Shown: positions 1 to 8,503 of the stretch, piece after piece
Layout: the number at the start of each line of letters is the position of its first letter
Numbering within the stretch: the first letter of the stretch is position 1
NCBI GenBank assembly: GCA_029260215.1
Contig: JAJDDQ010000026.1
Location: 1 to 33,348 of the forward strand
Source of the DNA: Phycisphaerae bacterium
Lineage (GTDB): Bacteria > Planctomycetota > Phycisphaerae > UBA1845
DNA length: 33,348 bases
Direction: 5' to 3'
The notes under the pieces: model-generated
Seen by the model: only the letters and a program-made list of their open reading frames with translations
Told to the model about the DNA's origin: nothing
Databases searched by the model: none
Translations under genes and position numbers: made by a program

Positions 1-437
1 GCCGCGACCGTGAATGGGGCTGGCTCGAAATCGTTAAATGGCACACCCTGGTGGCGATGCCGAATAGATGCTTGGAAAGATCCCGAATTCTTCCCGCAAC
101 CCTCTTGACGGAGACTCGCTCATAGATGCCACCCTGCACTGCGCATGGCCACCCGTTTTGGAATGCACCCGGAAACATCGGCGCATCCGATGGTCGCTCT
201 TGAGGTGGCCAAGCTTCGGCTGAATCGCGCTGCGACGATGCCTGCACTTGCATTCAGCACATGTCGCATTCTTCTTGCGCTGTCCGGCGATATTGTACTT
301 CCTCAGTCGGAATTGGACGTTCCCTGATCCGGGCTAGGAGTTCCTGCCATTAAGGCTTCCACCGGAACTTTCACCTGGCAAATCGCATCCCGAGTTACAT
401 TCGCTAGCCGGTTCGCAGCGTCAGGCATGACGCGCGC
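1..437. other. Non-coding or degraded start of window
   Basis: I see no convincing gene here. The only open frame, plus strand 145-327, has no recognisable domain, no good ribosome binding site and mixed codon use. Reading the minus strand gives Cys-rich stretches in two different frames around positions 190-330, separated by stops. That could be a decayed zinc-ribbon-like gene, but the evidence is too weak to call a pseudogene. Confidence 0.4.
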
Positions 438-462
438 AAAAAAAAAGACGGGCCAACGCCCG
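438..462 (-). terminator. Intrinsic terminator, minus strand
   Basis: Read on the minus strand, a perfect 5-bp G+C stem (CGGGC/GCCCG, loop of 4) is followed after two bases by nine consecutive T residues. This is the textbook rho-independent form. It lies about 180 bp downstream of the stop of the minus-strand LolA-like gene and would end that transcription unit. Confidence 0.65.
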
Positions 463-497
463 CCTTGTGCTCGGACACATTTCGATTGATGAGTCGC

Positions 498-576
498 GTG
501 GCATGGCTGGGCACAGCGCAGCCATGATCATGCTTCAGACGCTACTTGCCCACCAGTGAGGCGTTGCATGCCACCC
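498..576. repeat. Structured intergenic repeat, family B copy 1
   Basis: This is a 79-bp element bounded by an outer inverted repeat (GTGGCATG ... CATGCCAC). Inside is one clear hairpin, CATGGCTG/CAGCCATG. A second 79-bp copy lies at 11099-11177, where the second inner hairpin is intact (GCCCGCC TTCGA GGCGGGC). In this copy that arm has decayed. The layout resembles a REP doublet (REPIN) but the family is not identified. Confidence 0.7.
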
Positions 577-639
577 GTCGACCGCCAGCCTTACATTCCC
601 TTTGGTTTATGTATTGTGCGAACGTAGCGTCGAGTGCGG

Positions 640-1458
640 TTATTTTTCGCCTGACTTTTCGCCTTCGGGTTTGGTTGCGGCCTTTTCCTGCTCTTCCATC
701 TTCTTGGCGGCGTCAAGGACGGCCTGGGGTACGTCGAAGCGGTCTTTGGGCAATTCGACGTTGTGTTCGACGGACGTGATGGTCATGATGTTCTCCATGC
801 CGGCGAACGACTGGCGCAACTCATGCGGAATGAGGAGTCCATCGACCTCCTTGTAGTTCTTGAAGAGCACGGTTATCTCGGACTCGCCCATTTGCGACTG
901 GACTTTCATTTTCATGCCGCGCTGAAGCCAAGTGTCTTTTTCGAAGTAGGCTGTCATCGGCTTCCCGGTGTTGGGGGTCAACTCAACGGCGTAGCAGGGG
1001 ATGCCATCGAGTTCGGTGAGTTCGAGGCACTTCACTGTCTTGTAGATTTTGCGCCATTCGACTTCACGGTTGAAGTACGCCTCCCGCTTCAACTGGTCGG
1101 CTTGTTCACCGGTGAGGATTTGACTGCCCATCATGGGGTGCGACATCCACACGGTCTCTCCGTCGTAGCCTTGCATCATGTCACCGCTCATGGGCGACTT
1201 CATCTGCATGAACATCTTGTTGGGCACAGCACCGGTGCGTTCAAAGTCGCCCATCTTTGAACCCATCATGCTCATTTCGCCCTTGATGACGCGATTCTTG
1301 ATGCGCTGGTAGGCGTCCTTGCCGCCGGTGCTTTTGACGTAATTTTCCATGATCTGCTCGCCGGTGGGCAGGGCGTCGTCCGCCGATACCGGGAGGGCGA
1401 CGAGCCAGGTCAGCGCGAGCGTGAGGCTGACGGTCGGGATGTTTCTTGTGATTCGCAT
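640..1458 (-). CDS. Secreted LolA-like / outer-membrane lipoprotein-sorting-like protein
   Basis: The protein has 272 residues if it starts at the ATG at 1458, which has GGAG just upstream; the longer open frame to 1539 adds no sensible leader. Residues 1-26 form a signal peptide with likely cleavage after VSA. The mature part is rich in beta-strand-like segments and Met/Lys, with a Lys/Glu-rich charged tail (last 20 residues). The pattern (export signal, 'GGKDAYQRI', 'YDGETVWM', 'KDTWLQRGMKMK', 'YKEVDGLLIPHELR') matches secreted LolA-fold proteins that bind lipid or lipoprotein. The specific ligand cannot be inferred. It sits 103 bp downstream of an ABC exporter permease and may be co-transcribed with it, ending at the terminator at 438-462. 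Confidence 0.7.
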   Translation of the reverse strand: MRITRNIPTVSLTLALTWLVALPVSADDALPTGEQIMENYVKSTGGKDAYQRIKNRVIKGEMSMMGSKMGDFERTGAVPNKMFMQMKSPMSGDMMQGYDGETVWMSHPMMGSQILTGEQADQLKREAYFNREVEWRKIYKTVKCLELTELDGIPCYAVELTPNTGKPMTAYFEKDTWLQRGMKMKVQSQMGESEITVLFKNYKEVDGLLIPHELRQSFAGMENIMTITSVEHNVELPKDRFDVPQAVLDAAKKMEEQEKAATKPEGEKSGEK

Positions 1459-1561
1459 TTGGGTTCTCCAATTAATGTTGAACGTTGTCTGAGAATTCAG
1501 GCTGGTTGGGAGCATATTAGGCGATGTAAATCGTTGCAAGGGCGGCTGACCGAGCGGGAAT

Positions 1562-2896
1562 CTATCCTCTTATCAGCCAACCAATTATGTCTCGGAACCT
1601 CGCACCATCTCCCTGGATAAGTATGCCGACGCGGAAAACTCGGCCGGCGGCGAAGATACACAGAACGGTCGTCAGTAGGACGAGAACGGCACCGACGACA
1701 GGCTGCCATGCTGGAATTCCAGGCGGGATCGCCTGGCGGGTGAGCATGACCACGGGTGTTACGGGCGGCACAAATGACAAAACCGTGGCGAACGTACTGT
1801 TCGGCTCGCTGATGATTCTCTGGAGGATGAACATCGGAATCATGATGACGACCATCAGCGGCGTTAGCGCGGTCTGGGCTTCGCGATGGTCTTTGCACGC
1901 GGCTCCGACGCCGACGAAGACTGAGCCGTACATCAAGACTGCGAGCACTTGGTACACGACGAACCAGCCGAGCAGGTGCAGGGGTAGGGATGCGAGGTAG
2001 CCGCGTTCGCTCGCGATGATAAGCCCGCCGCCGAGGTAGATGGCTACGATGGTGAAGGATACGCCGACCATTCCGATCAGCTTGCCCAGCATCCAGCCGA
2101 AGGGATCGATGCTGCCCAGAAGCACCTCGGCGATGCGCTGGAGTTTTTCTTCGAGAACGCTCTGCACCAGCGGGCCGGCGGCCATCATGATGACCATGAA
2201 CAGCAGGACGACCATCAGGATGGGGACGAGTGTGCTGGTGACGGCATCGACCTTTTGGGCGGGTGCGATCTGCCCCGTGATCGGGTCGCGTTCCAACAGG
2301 CCTAGCTGCTCGACGGGGGGAGGCACGAGTGCCCACCGGACTTTTTTCGCGTCCAGGCCGGATTCGGCGAAGCGCCATTCCTGTGCAGCCGTCGTCATCG
2401 CGGTTGTAAGCCAGCGGCGCGATTCGGAATAGGTTGTCGCGTTTGTGTAGTAGCGTACTGAGGCTTCCGGATCATCGGGCGATGCGGGATCGAGCACATT
2501 CGGCCCGACCTCGACGAAGGCCAGCAGCTCGCCGTCACGTACGCGCTCGGAGAGGCGGAGCAGCTTTTCGCTCTGATCGTCATCGGTGATTTCGACGCGC
2601 TCGAGGAGGAATCGCGGCGCGACCTGCTCCGGCCCGTCGGATTCGGTTGATTCGGAGTAGATTCCCACCGCGTTGCGCAGTTCGGCTGCGGCTGCGAGCT
2701 TGTCGAACAGTTTTCCCGAGTGATCCAGCACGGCGATGTGGCGATCGCTGATGTCGAGGCCTCGCTTGTCCATCACTTTTTCCGCGATGAATCCGGCGCT
2801 CATGAGGATGGGTGCGAGCAGAATCGTGATGAGAAACGCCTTGGAACGGACTGCGGCGAGGTATTCCCTTACGGCTACGACGATTATTTTATGCAT
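1562..2896 (-). CDS. ABC-2 type exporter permease (NatB/YhaP-like)
   Basis: This 444-residue membrane protein has one N-terminal transmembrane helix (about residues 18-40), a large extracytoplasmic domain (about 45-225), then a cluster of about five hydrophobic helices ('LVPILMVVLLFMVIMMAAG' onward, to the C-terminus). This is the ABC2_membrane_3 layout of NatB-type sodium/drug exporters. The ATG at 2896 has GGAG eight bases upstream and overlaps the end of the ATPase gene by 13 bp, so the two are translationally coupled. The pair would form a heterodimeric-type or 2+2 exporter in the inner membrane. The substrate is unknown; Na+ export is the founding function of NatAB but cannot be assumed. 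Confidence 0.85.
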   Translation of the reverse strand: MHKIIVVAVREYLAAVRSKAFLITILLAPILMSAGFIAEKVMDKRGLDISDRHIAVLDHSGKLFDKLAAAAELRNAVGIYSESTESDGPEQVAPRFLLERVEITDDDQSEKLLRLSERVRDGELLAFVEVGPNVLDPASPDDPEASVRYYTNATTYSESRRWLTTAMTTAAQEWRFAESGLDAKKVRWALVPPPVEQLGLLERDPITGQIAPAQKVDAVTSTLVPILMVVLLFMVIMMAAGPLVQSVLEEKLQRIAEVLLGSIDPFGWMLGKLIGMVGVSFTIVAIYLGGGLIIASERGYLASLPLHLLGWFVVYQVLAVLMYGSVFVGVGAACKDHREAQTALTPLMVVIMIPMFILQRIISEPNSTFATVLSFVPPVTPVVMLTRQAIPPGIPAWQPVVGAVLVLLTTVLCIFAAGRVFRVGILIQGDGARFRDIIGWLIRG

Positions 2897-3846
2897 TCAG
2901 CCGTCTCCGTGGGTTGGGGGGTGTCGTTGTGCTCGTGAATCGCCCGATGCGCGTCTGGCCCTGCGATGCGTACGAAAATATCGTGCAGCGACGGGTGGGC
3001 GTGCTCGAAATGCTGCACGGAGCCAAGACGCATCAATTCGCTCAGGACCGCCTGGGAATTCGCCCCCGGTTTGAGACGCAGTTCCTGGTATTGGCCAAAG
3101 TCTTTGACGCTCTCGATGCCGTCGATGCCGGCGAGCGATTCACTCTCGGCGAGCACGCGTACGCGCAGTGTGTCGGTTCCGTATTGTGCCTGGATTTCCG
3201 CCAAAGTTCCGTCGAGCACTTTTCGCCCTCGGAAGATCATGAAAATCCCGTCGCACATGCGTTCGGCTACGCTCATGTCGTGGGTGGAGAGGATGACAGT
3301 GGAGCCGTCGCGACGCAGCTCGAGAATCACGTCGCGGAGAAGGTCCGTGTTGACCGGGTCCAGCCCGGTGAACGGTTCGTCGAGGATGATCAGGTCCGGC
3401 TTGGCGATGACGGTCGCGATGAATTGCACCTTCTGGGCCATCCCCTTGGAGAGGGCGTCCACGCGTTTTTTGCCCCATTCGGACAGGTTCATGCGTTCGA
3501 GCCACGCGTCGACCTCGGAGCCGGGGCGACGCATGCCCTGTAATTCGGCGTAGAAGCGGAGCGTGTCGCGGACCTTCATGGTTTTGTACAGGCCTCGCTC
3601 TTCGGGCAGGTAGCCGACGCGGTCGCTGACCGACCCCCTGCCGATGACCTCTTCCCCGAATACGCGTACGGTTCCGCTGTTGGGATAGAGAATCCGCATA
3701 ATCATGCGCAGCGTTGTGGTTTTGCCGGAGCCGTTGGGGCCTATGAACCCGTACACGGATTCTGCGGGCACGCACAGCGTGAGGTCGTCGACGGCGACAT
3801 GCACGCCGAAGCGTTTGGTGACGTTTTCCAGTTCAACCGCGTACAC
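2884..3846 (-). CDS. ABC transporter ATP-binding protein (NatA-like)
   Basis: A 320-residue ATPase. Visible motifs in order are Walker A GPNGSGKTTT (about residues 37-46), signature LSKGMAQKVQ, Walker B LIILDEPFTGLDP and the H-loop STHD. A C-terminal extension of about 90 residues matches the DUF4162 tail seen in NatA/YhaQ proteins. The start codon is GTG with only a weak upstream GAG, so the exact start is less certain. It is the first gene of a minus-strand unit running into the permease (13-bp overlap) and then the LolA-like protein. It would energise export by the adjacent permease on the cytoplasmic face of the membrane. Confidence 0.9.
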   Translation of the reverse strand: MYAVELENVTKRFGVHVAVDDLTLCVPAESVYGFIGPNGSGKTTTLRMIMRILYPNSGTVRVFGEEVIGRGSVSDRVGYLPEERGLYKTMKVRDTLRFYAELQGMRRPGSEVDAWLERMNLSEWGKKRVDALSKGMAQKVQFIATVIAKPDLIILDEPFTGLDPVNTDLLRDVILELRRDGSTVILSTHDMSVAERMCDGIFMIFRGRKVLDGTLAEIQAQYGTDTLRVRVLAESESLAGIDGIESVKDFGQYQELRLKPGANSQAVLSELMRLGSVQHFEHAHPSLHDIFVRIAGPDAHRAIHEHNDTPQPTETAECIK

Positions 3847-4005
3847 GCGCTCGAAATCTCCGATATTTTTTTCAATCCGATGCTAACTCTGCGACCGCGT
3901 TCGCATCATAATGCATGGAGGCTGTATCCGTCGCGGGGGCGGTGTGGATTGTTGTAAGACGACGTCGGTCTTCGTTTGGCGACGGTTCGTGTCCTGCGCG
4001 TGCAG

Positions 4006-4020
4006 GCGAAATAATTTCGC
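4006..4020. promoter_or_regulatory. Perfect 15-bp palindrome, possible operator
   Basis: The sequence GCGAAAT-A-ATTTCGC is a perfect 7-bp inverted repeat around one base. It lies in the 226-bp gap between the divergent ABC exporter operon and the DUF4097 gene, 53 bp before the latter's start. It could be a dimeric regulator's binding site, or chance. No regulator gene lies next to it. Confidence 0.3.
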
Positions 4021-4072
4021 AATGTCTGCGATAAACGACTGAGTTTGCCGAATTTGAGCGTGGAGGAAATTC

Positions 4073-4921
4073 ATGAAGACTTGTTCTGTGAAATGGCTGA
4101 CGGTTGTTTCGATTCTCGCGATCACGACGCTCGACTCGGGCTGTTCGCGATTTACGGTGTTCGGCCCCAGATTTTCCGCGACGGCTGAGCAGGATTTGAA
4201 ATTCTCCGCTGAGGGCGTCGGAATTGTGCAGGTTGACACGCGCAATGGCCGTATTTCGATTGTTGGTTCGGAATCTGTTTCTTCGATCGACGCGCATATC
4301 GTAATCACAGCCCGGGCGCCCACGATGGATCGGGCGACAGAGTGTCTGGAAGAGATTCTGCTTACGACGGATCGTGACGGTGACACGCAAACGCTCGGCT
4401 GGGAATGGAAAACGGTGAGGCCCAGTGACTGCCAAGGCTCGGTCGCGTTCGATGTTGCGACGCCGTCGAGGCTCGCAGCCAGAGTGTCGTCGCGTAACGG
4501 ATCGATTGCGGTCAAGAATATCGACGGTGATTGCGACGCGACGACACGCAACGGTTCGATCGTGATCGAGACCGGCAGTCGCAACGTTCAGGCTCAATCA
4601 CGCAACGGTGATGTGCGTCTCACGGCGCCGGTCGATGTTTTCTACGCTGAGACGCGTAACGGCTCGATCACCGCGGATGTTGCCGGCCAAAGCCAGATAT
4701 CCGGCGTAGTGAGTTCGCGTAACGGCAGCATCACGCTGACACTCGGAGTGGATCAGTCGGCAGAGATCGAATGTCAGACACGCAACGGTGGCATATCGTG
4801 CGACGCGGCGCTCGATGAAATCTCGTCGTCGCGGTCCAGTTTCTCCGGGCGGAAAGGCGATCCGGAGGGGACGTTGAAGGTTCGCTCGCGTAATGGGGCG
4901 ATCAGAATCCGCGAACGGTAG
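4073..4921 (+). CDS. DUF4097-type exported beta-repeat protein
   Basis: A 282-residue protein with a strong ribosome binding site (TGGAGG, 6 bases before ATG). The N-terminus is a signal peptide ending 'TTLDSGC'. This looks like a lipoprotein signal, but position -3 relative to Cys24 is Asp rather than Leu, so lipidation is uncertain. From residue 50 on, eight copies of an (S/T)RNG(S/R/D/G/A)I-type motif recur at spacings of mostly about 17-30 residues. This is the turn-and-strand signature of DUF4097/adhesin-like right-handed beta structures. The role is unknown; relatives are usually periplasmic or surface putative adhesins or sensors. It is transcribed divergently from the ABC exporter and converges on the epimerase gene. 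Confidence 0.75.
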   Translation: MKTCSVKWLTVVSILAITTLDSGCSRFTVFGPRFSATAEQDLKFSAEGVGIVQVDTRNGRISIVGSESVSSIDAHIVITARAPTMDRATECLEEILLTTDRDGDTQTLGWEWKTVRPSDCQGSVAFDVATPSRLAARVSSRNGSIAVKNIDGDCDATTRNGSIVIETGSRNVQAQSRNGDVRLTAPVDVFYAETRNGSITADVAGQSQISGVVSSRNGSITLTLGVDQSAEIECQTRNGGISCDAALDEISSSRSSFSGRKGDPEGTLKVRSRNGAIRIRER

Positions 4922-4945
4922 GGCGGGAGTGATTGGTTGCTGGTG

Positions 4946-4980
4946 CGTCCGCGCGGACTGAAATTCGCGGCTCGTTGTGT
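4946..4980. repeat. Short palindromic repeat, family D copy 1
   Basis: A G+C-rich imperfect hairpin (GCGCGGACTGAAATTCGCG region) lies in the 75-bp gap between two convergent genes. A near-identical copy in reverse orientation lies at 17036-17072. In translation both give the peptide PR(G/E)LKFAAR, a pattern I recall from spurious ORFs in planctomycete genomes, so it is likely a genome-wide repeat. Confidence 0.6.
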
Positions 4981-4996
4981 GTGGATTGAAACCGCC

Positions 4997-5650
4997 CTAT
5001 TGCTGCGCCACGCGCGAATTGATGCTTGGCGGAGCGCCGATGTCGGCAGTGACGATTTGGCCTGTGTACTCAGCGGCGGGCGGTTTGGAGAACCCGACTT
5101 TCGCTGCGACAAACGTAACGGTCATGTCGGCTTGTATTGTCGCGTTGGACGGTTGGCCTGTGTCGCAGTCCAAGCCCGACGGTACGTCGATCGCGACCAC
5201 GGCTCGCTTTGAAGCAGCATTGATTCGTCCGATGATTTTCGCGAGCGGCGCGCGGACTTGGCTGGTAAACCCCGTCCCGAGCAAGGCGTCCACAACGACA
5301 TCATTGGGCAACAACTCAACGCTTTCCGCGGCTGCGATGGGCCATCCCATGTTTGCGCAAATGCGGTAATTCACGGCGGCATCCGGCGAGAGTTTTTCCA
5401 CCTTTCCCGCCAGCGCAATATGCACCGGTACGCCCGCGTTGGCCAAGTGTCGCGCGATGACGAAGCCGTCGCCGCCGTTGTTTCCCGTTCCGCAAAACAG
5501 GACGGCCCGCGCGATGGGCGAGAATGCGTCGAGAATCTCGTGGGCAGCGTTTCGCCCGGCGTTCTCCATTAAAACGATGCCGGGAATGCCCAACTCCTCG
5601 ATCGCGATGCGATCCACCTCACGAACTTGTTCGCGCGTCAGCTCCTTCAT
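4997..5650 (-). CDS. nnrE: NAD(P)H-hydrate epimerase, stand-alone
   Basis: A YjeF_N-fold enzyme of 217 residues from the ATG at 5650; a GTG three codons upstream (5659) is an alternative start. It interconverts R- and S-NAD(P)HX so that damaged, hydrated nicotinamide cofactors can be repaired by the ATP- or ADP-dependent dehydratase. Key motifs are visible: the N-terminal 'MENAGRNAA', the nucleotide loop 'GTGNNGGDGF', 'VVDALLGTGF' and 'AIDVPSGLDCDTG'. The protein stops after the epimerase domain. The C-terminal NnrD dehydratase/kinase domain found fused in many bacteria is absent and must be encoded elsewhere. The gene is single and convergent with the DUF4097 gene. Confidence 0.9.
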   Translation of the reverse strand: MKELTREQVREVDRIAIEELGIPGIVLMENAGRNAAHEILDAFSPIARAVLFCGTGNNGGDGFVIARHLANAGVPVHIALAGKVEKLSPDAAVNYRICANMGWPIAAAESVELLPNDVVVDALLGTGFTSQVRAPLAKIIGRINAASKRAVVAIDVPSGLDCDTGQPSNATIQADMTVTFVAAKVGFSKPPAAEYTGQIVTADIGAPPSINSRVAQQ

Positions 5651-5780
5651 GATCCACACATCGTAACATACATGATCGGAAAAGAAGAAAGCAGAAAATC
5701 GACAGCCGAAACACTACAGAACACGCCCTCGTGCGAAGCCACCTTTACGGGGGCGGTGCTGGTGCTACGATCGCGTTGAT

Positions 5781-6560
5781 ATGAACATTCTTCTCAGTAA
5801 CGACGACGGCATCCTCGCGCCCGGATTGGCGGCCTTGTACCGGGTGTTGTGCGAATTGGGTACGGTCCATGTGGCTGCCCCGAATTCCGTTCAATCTGCG
5901 ATGGGCCACGCGATTACCGTCGGCGAGGCCATCGAAGTCCGCCGCATCCACGTGCATAACTCGTTTCACGGCTGGAGTGTCGGCGGCAGACCGGCGGACT
6001 GTGTGAAGCTGGCAGCCCGGCAACTTGTCGACGTGCCCATCGACCTCGTTGTGTCGGGCATCAATGACGGCGCCAACGTCAGCATCAACGTGCTCTATTC
6101 CGGCACGGTCGCAGCCGCAGCCGAAGGTGCTCTGCTCGGATATCCAGCCATCGCCGTCTCGCTGGAGCGCGGGGCGGAGCCGAATTTTGAATGGGCTGCG
6201 GATATCGCGCTGCGCGTAATCAAGGCGTTGCTGGCCGACGGATTGTCGGCGGGGCGACTTGTAAACGTCAATGTTCCCGATTTCTTGCCCGGCTATCCCA
6301 AGGGCGTGCGTGTCGCGACGCAGGCGATGCAGATTATGACCGATTTTTACGAGCGCAAAGAATTGCTCGGCGGGATTGTTCACTACGCGCTCGATGGCGA
6401 ATTCACCGAAGAGGCTCGCACCGAGGAACCCGAGTCGGACCTTCACGCTCTGCATGAAGGGTATGTCGTCGTTACACCGCTGACCGTAGACCTCACCGAC
6501 CGCAGCCGACTCGCCCGACTCGAAGCCGTCGACTGGCCTGATGTGACGGTTTCAGGTTAG
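5781..6560 (+). CDS. surE: 5'/3'-nucleotidase SurE
   Basis: A 259-residue protein starting MNILLSNDDGI, the hallmark of SurE; Asp8 and Asp9 bind the catalytic divalent metal. Further family motifs are 'APNSVQSAMGHAIT' (metal-ligand Ser region) and 'VVSGINDGANVSINVLYSGTV' with the metal-binding Asn. SurE hydrolyses nucleoside 5'- and 3'-monophosphates and short polyphosphate in the cytoplasm and supports stationary-phase survival. Length is normal. The ribosome binding site is weak. The gene stands alone on the plus strand and converges with the methyltransferase gene, leaving 27 bp between stops. Confidence 0.95.
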   Translation: MNILLSNDDGILAPGLAALYRVLCELGTVHVAAPNSVQSAMGHAITVGEAIEVRRIHVHNSFHGWSVGGRPADCVKLAARQLVDVPIDLVVSGINDGANVSINVLYSGTVAAAAEGALLGYPAIAVSLERGAEPNFEWAADIALRVIKALLADGLSAGRLVNVNVPDFLPGYPKGVRVATQAMQIMTDFYERKELLGGIVHYALDGEFTEEARTEEPESDLHALHEGYVVVTPLTVDLTDRSRLARLEAVDWPDVTVSG

Positions 6561-6587
6561 AACAACTTCCAGCGAAGCTCGCTCCGC

Positions 6588-7565
6588 CTACACCCCACCG
6601 GGCGTGAGCACGTATTGAATCTCGACCGGTTCGTTCGGCTCGGTGAACAGGTCCATGTCCGGCTTGCAGAACGGAGCCAGCAGTTGGCTGAACAGATCGA
6701 CCCAATCGCGTTTAATCTCCTGCCGCAGATGCAGGTGGATTGCGTTCATGGTCTTGATGAGCATGGGCGCGATCGGGCGCAGGCCTATGTCCCAGACATG
6801 CGCGTGCGTGCCGGTGACGAACGGTGTCGCGTCCGCAATCTTCAAACCGGCTGAGGCGAATCGAGCCTCCCACGTCGCCCGGTCGCTGAGCGTGGGCCAG
6901 CTTCCCAAGCGCCCGCGATCCATGATATCCAGCCAGCGGTCGCCGAGCAGTTCGCGATGCTTTTGCATGGTGAATTGCTTGATGGCGTCGAGCTTGACCT
7001 GCAAAACGGCTGTTCCGCCGGGCGCGGTGACGCGGGCGATTTCGCGCAGGAAGCCGTCGATATCGTCCACCCAGTAGGCGGTGTTGCAGTAGACCGTCTG
7101 AAATTCGCCGTCCGCAAAGGGCAGACGTTCGTTGTGATCGTGGTGCACGAGCCGATCATACATGCCCAGCTTCGACGCCTTGGCCAACAGATTGCCCTTC
7201 AGATCCGTGCCGCAGTCGATGGTGTAAGCGGGTTTCTCGGTAATTTTAGGGTCGTAATCGTCTTCGATGTGATCGAACACGTCGGCATGGTCGTCGAGCA
7301 CACGTTCCAAATCCTTGACGGCGGAGAAAACGTCGAAGGCGTGGCTGAACTGTCCACCGGCGTGCAGAAAACTGAACACGCCGTCGCCGCAGCCAAGGTC
7401 CAGCACCGGCCCGCGCATGGGCGCGCGTGCGAGCACGTTGCTGCGCAGAACCATCCAGAACGCGTTTTCCGGTCGCAGCCAATACGCATTGAGAAACTGT
7501 CTTTGTTTTGAATCGATCGATGCGCGATCGTTGATTGCCGCAGGTGCGGTCATGCTTCCTTGCAT
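6588..7565 (-). CDS. SAM-dependent methyltransferase (class I)
   Basis: A 325-residue protein with the SAM-binding motif I 'VLDLGCGDGVFSF' (about residues 54-66). A post-motif acidic region and 'LPFADGEFQTVYCNTAYWVDDIDGFLREIARVTAPGGTAVL' (motifs II-III, Methyltransf_11 type) follow. The substrate is not evident. The ATG at 7565 has AAGGA six bases upstream; a second ATG at 7553 forms an ATGA overlap with the stop of the polysaccharide deacetylase gene. In either case the two are translationally coupled, which suggests the methyl acceptor is a glycan or glycolipid handled together with the deacetylase (inference). Confidence 0.85.
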   Translation of the reverse strand: MQGSMTAPAAINDRASIDSKQRQFLNAYWLRPENAFWMVLRSNVLARAPMRGPVLDLGCGDGVFSFLHAGGQFSHAFDVFSAVKDLERVLDDHADVFDHIEDDYDPKITEKPAYTIDCGTDLKGNLLAKASKLGMYDRLVHHDHNERLPFADGEFQTVYCNTAYWVDDIDGFLREIARVTAPGGTAVLQVKLDAIKQFTMQKHRELLGDRWLDIMDRGRLGSWPTLSDRATWEARFASAGLKIADATPFVTGTHAHVWDIGLRPIAPMLIKTMNAIHLHLRQEIKRDWVDLFSQLLAPFCKPDMDLFTEPNEPVEIQYVLTPGGV

Positions 7566-8500
7566 GCCAATTCCTTTTCCAGAAAATCCGCCGCGTGAAT
7601 CGTGTCCACGCGGGCGAGTTCGTGAGCGCCCGCCGAAGCGTCAATCCAGCCCGACCGGGTCGTGAATCCATTCACAAATCCCGCGTTGGCACAGCTTCGG
7701 CGTACGTCGTCATTCATGTTTCCAAACGGATACGCGAAAGGCCTGTCCGCCCGCCCGAGCAAGCCGGACAATCCTCGGGCACATCGCGTGAAATCTTCGA
7801 TCTGTTCCTCGATCGGCAGTCGGCCCAACGGCTCGTGCGCATGGCCGTGGCCGCCGATCGTGTGCCCATTGTTTTGCAAAATGCGCACTTCATCGCGCGA
7901 AAGATACCAGCGCATGGCAAACGCGGACGGTGCGCCCACGTGCTCGGTAAAGAGACGCTCGACAATTTCGTTTCGCAAGTCGATCGGCAGTGCGCAGTGC
8001 AACAGATATTTCAGCCGCGCCCGATCGGGTGTTTCGTAGGCATAGATTCGGTCAGCGTCAGCCAGATCGGCTGTGTCCACCGTGTAACCTTCGCGTGTGA
8101 GTCCACGGTCGATTTCAAGAGCGAGGCGATCCGTTCCCAATTCGCCAATCAGCAGGTGAATCTGATGGGCCGTCGCGAGTCGATGCTCCAGCACGCATGC
8201 GGTCGGCACGAAGAACAGGCCTCGAATGTCGCGAGCGTCGAGAATCGGCATCACCGTTTCAACGTGATCGCTGAGTCCGTCGTCGAACGTCAGGAGAAAG
8301 GAGGGGTTCGGGATCGTCGCCTGCCCGCGCCGCCACGCGGCAAAGGTGGGCCAATCGATCGGGGCAGCCACTTCGCACAGTGCGTCGACCTGCTCGGCGA
8401 ACTCAGCCGCAGTCAGACCGCGGACACCCCCGGTCGGACCGCCCTGCCGGTCGCCGACGTAGTGATACATGATGCAGAGACATCTCGCAGAAGACGCCAT
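7550..8500 (-). CDS. Polysaccharide deacetylase family protein (NodB-like)
   Basis: A 316-residue carbohydrate esterase 4 family protein. It has the catalytic/metal motif TFDDG (about residues 71-75) and a metal-binding His motif in 'HTIGGHGHAHEPL', followed by 'FAYPFGNMNDDVRRS', typical of the NodB fold. These enzymes remove N- or O-acetyl groups from cell-wall or exopolysaccharides. No signal peptide or membrane helix is seen, so it may act in the cytoplasm on a lipid-linked or soluble precursor. The ATG at 8500, with GGAG seven bases upstream, is preferred to the adjacent TTG. It is the first gene of a two-gene unit with the methyltransferase. Confidence 0.88.
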   Translation of the reverse strand: MASSARCLCIMYHYVGDRQGGPTGGVRGLTAAEFAEQVDALCEVAAPIDWPTFAAWRRGQATIPNPSFLLTFDDGLSDHVETVMPILDARDIRGLFFVPTACVLEHRLATAHQIHLLIGELGTDRLALEIDRGLTREGYTVDTADLADADRIYAYETPDRARLKYLLHCALPIDLRNEIVERLFTEHVGAPSAFAMRWYLSRDEVRILQNNGHTIGGHGHAHEPLGRLPIEEQIEDFTRCARGLSGLLGRADRPFAYPFGNMNDDVRRSCANAGFVNGFTTRSGWIDASAGAHELARVDTIHAADFLEKELACKEA

Positions 8501-8503
8501 CAA

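Noticed and set aside
1-12. Window start GCCGCGACCGT resembles the core of the family E repeat
   Set aside because: Only about 11 bases match and the rest diverges; too short to call a copy at the window edge.
145-327. 60-residue plus-strand open frame
   Set aside because: It has no ribosome binding site, recognisable domain or coding-like codon bias, and lies in gene-free DNA.
190-350. Cys-rich minus-strand readings in two frames, possible frameshifted zinc-ribbon pseudogene
   Set aside because: The stretches are short, interrupted by stops, and no family can be recognised.
3872-4597. Two long minus-strand frames (233 and 241 residues) over the DUF4097 gene
   Set aside because: They are antisense to a gene with a strong ribosome binding site and family motifs; composition is Arg/Ser/Thr-rich without domains.
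6571-6583. AGCGA/TCGCT stem between surE and the methyltransferase as a terminator
   Set aside because: It is short, with a 3-base loop and no T-tract on either strand.
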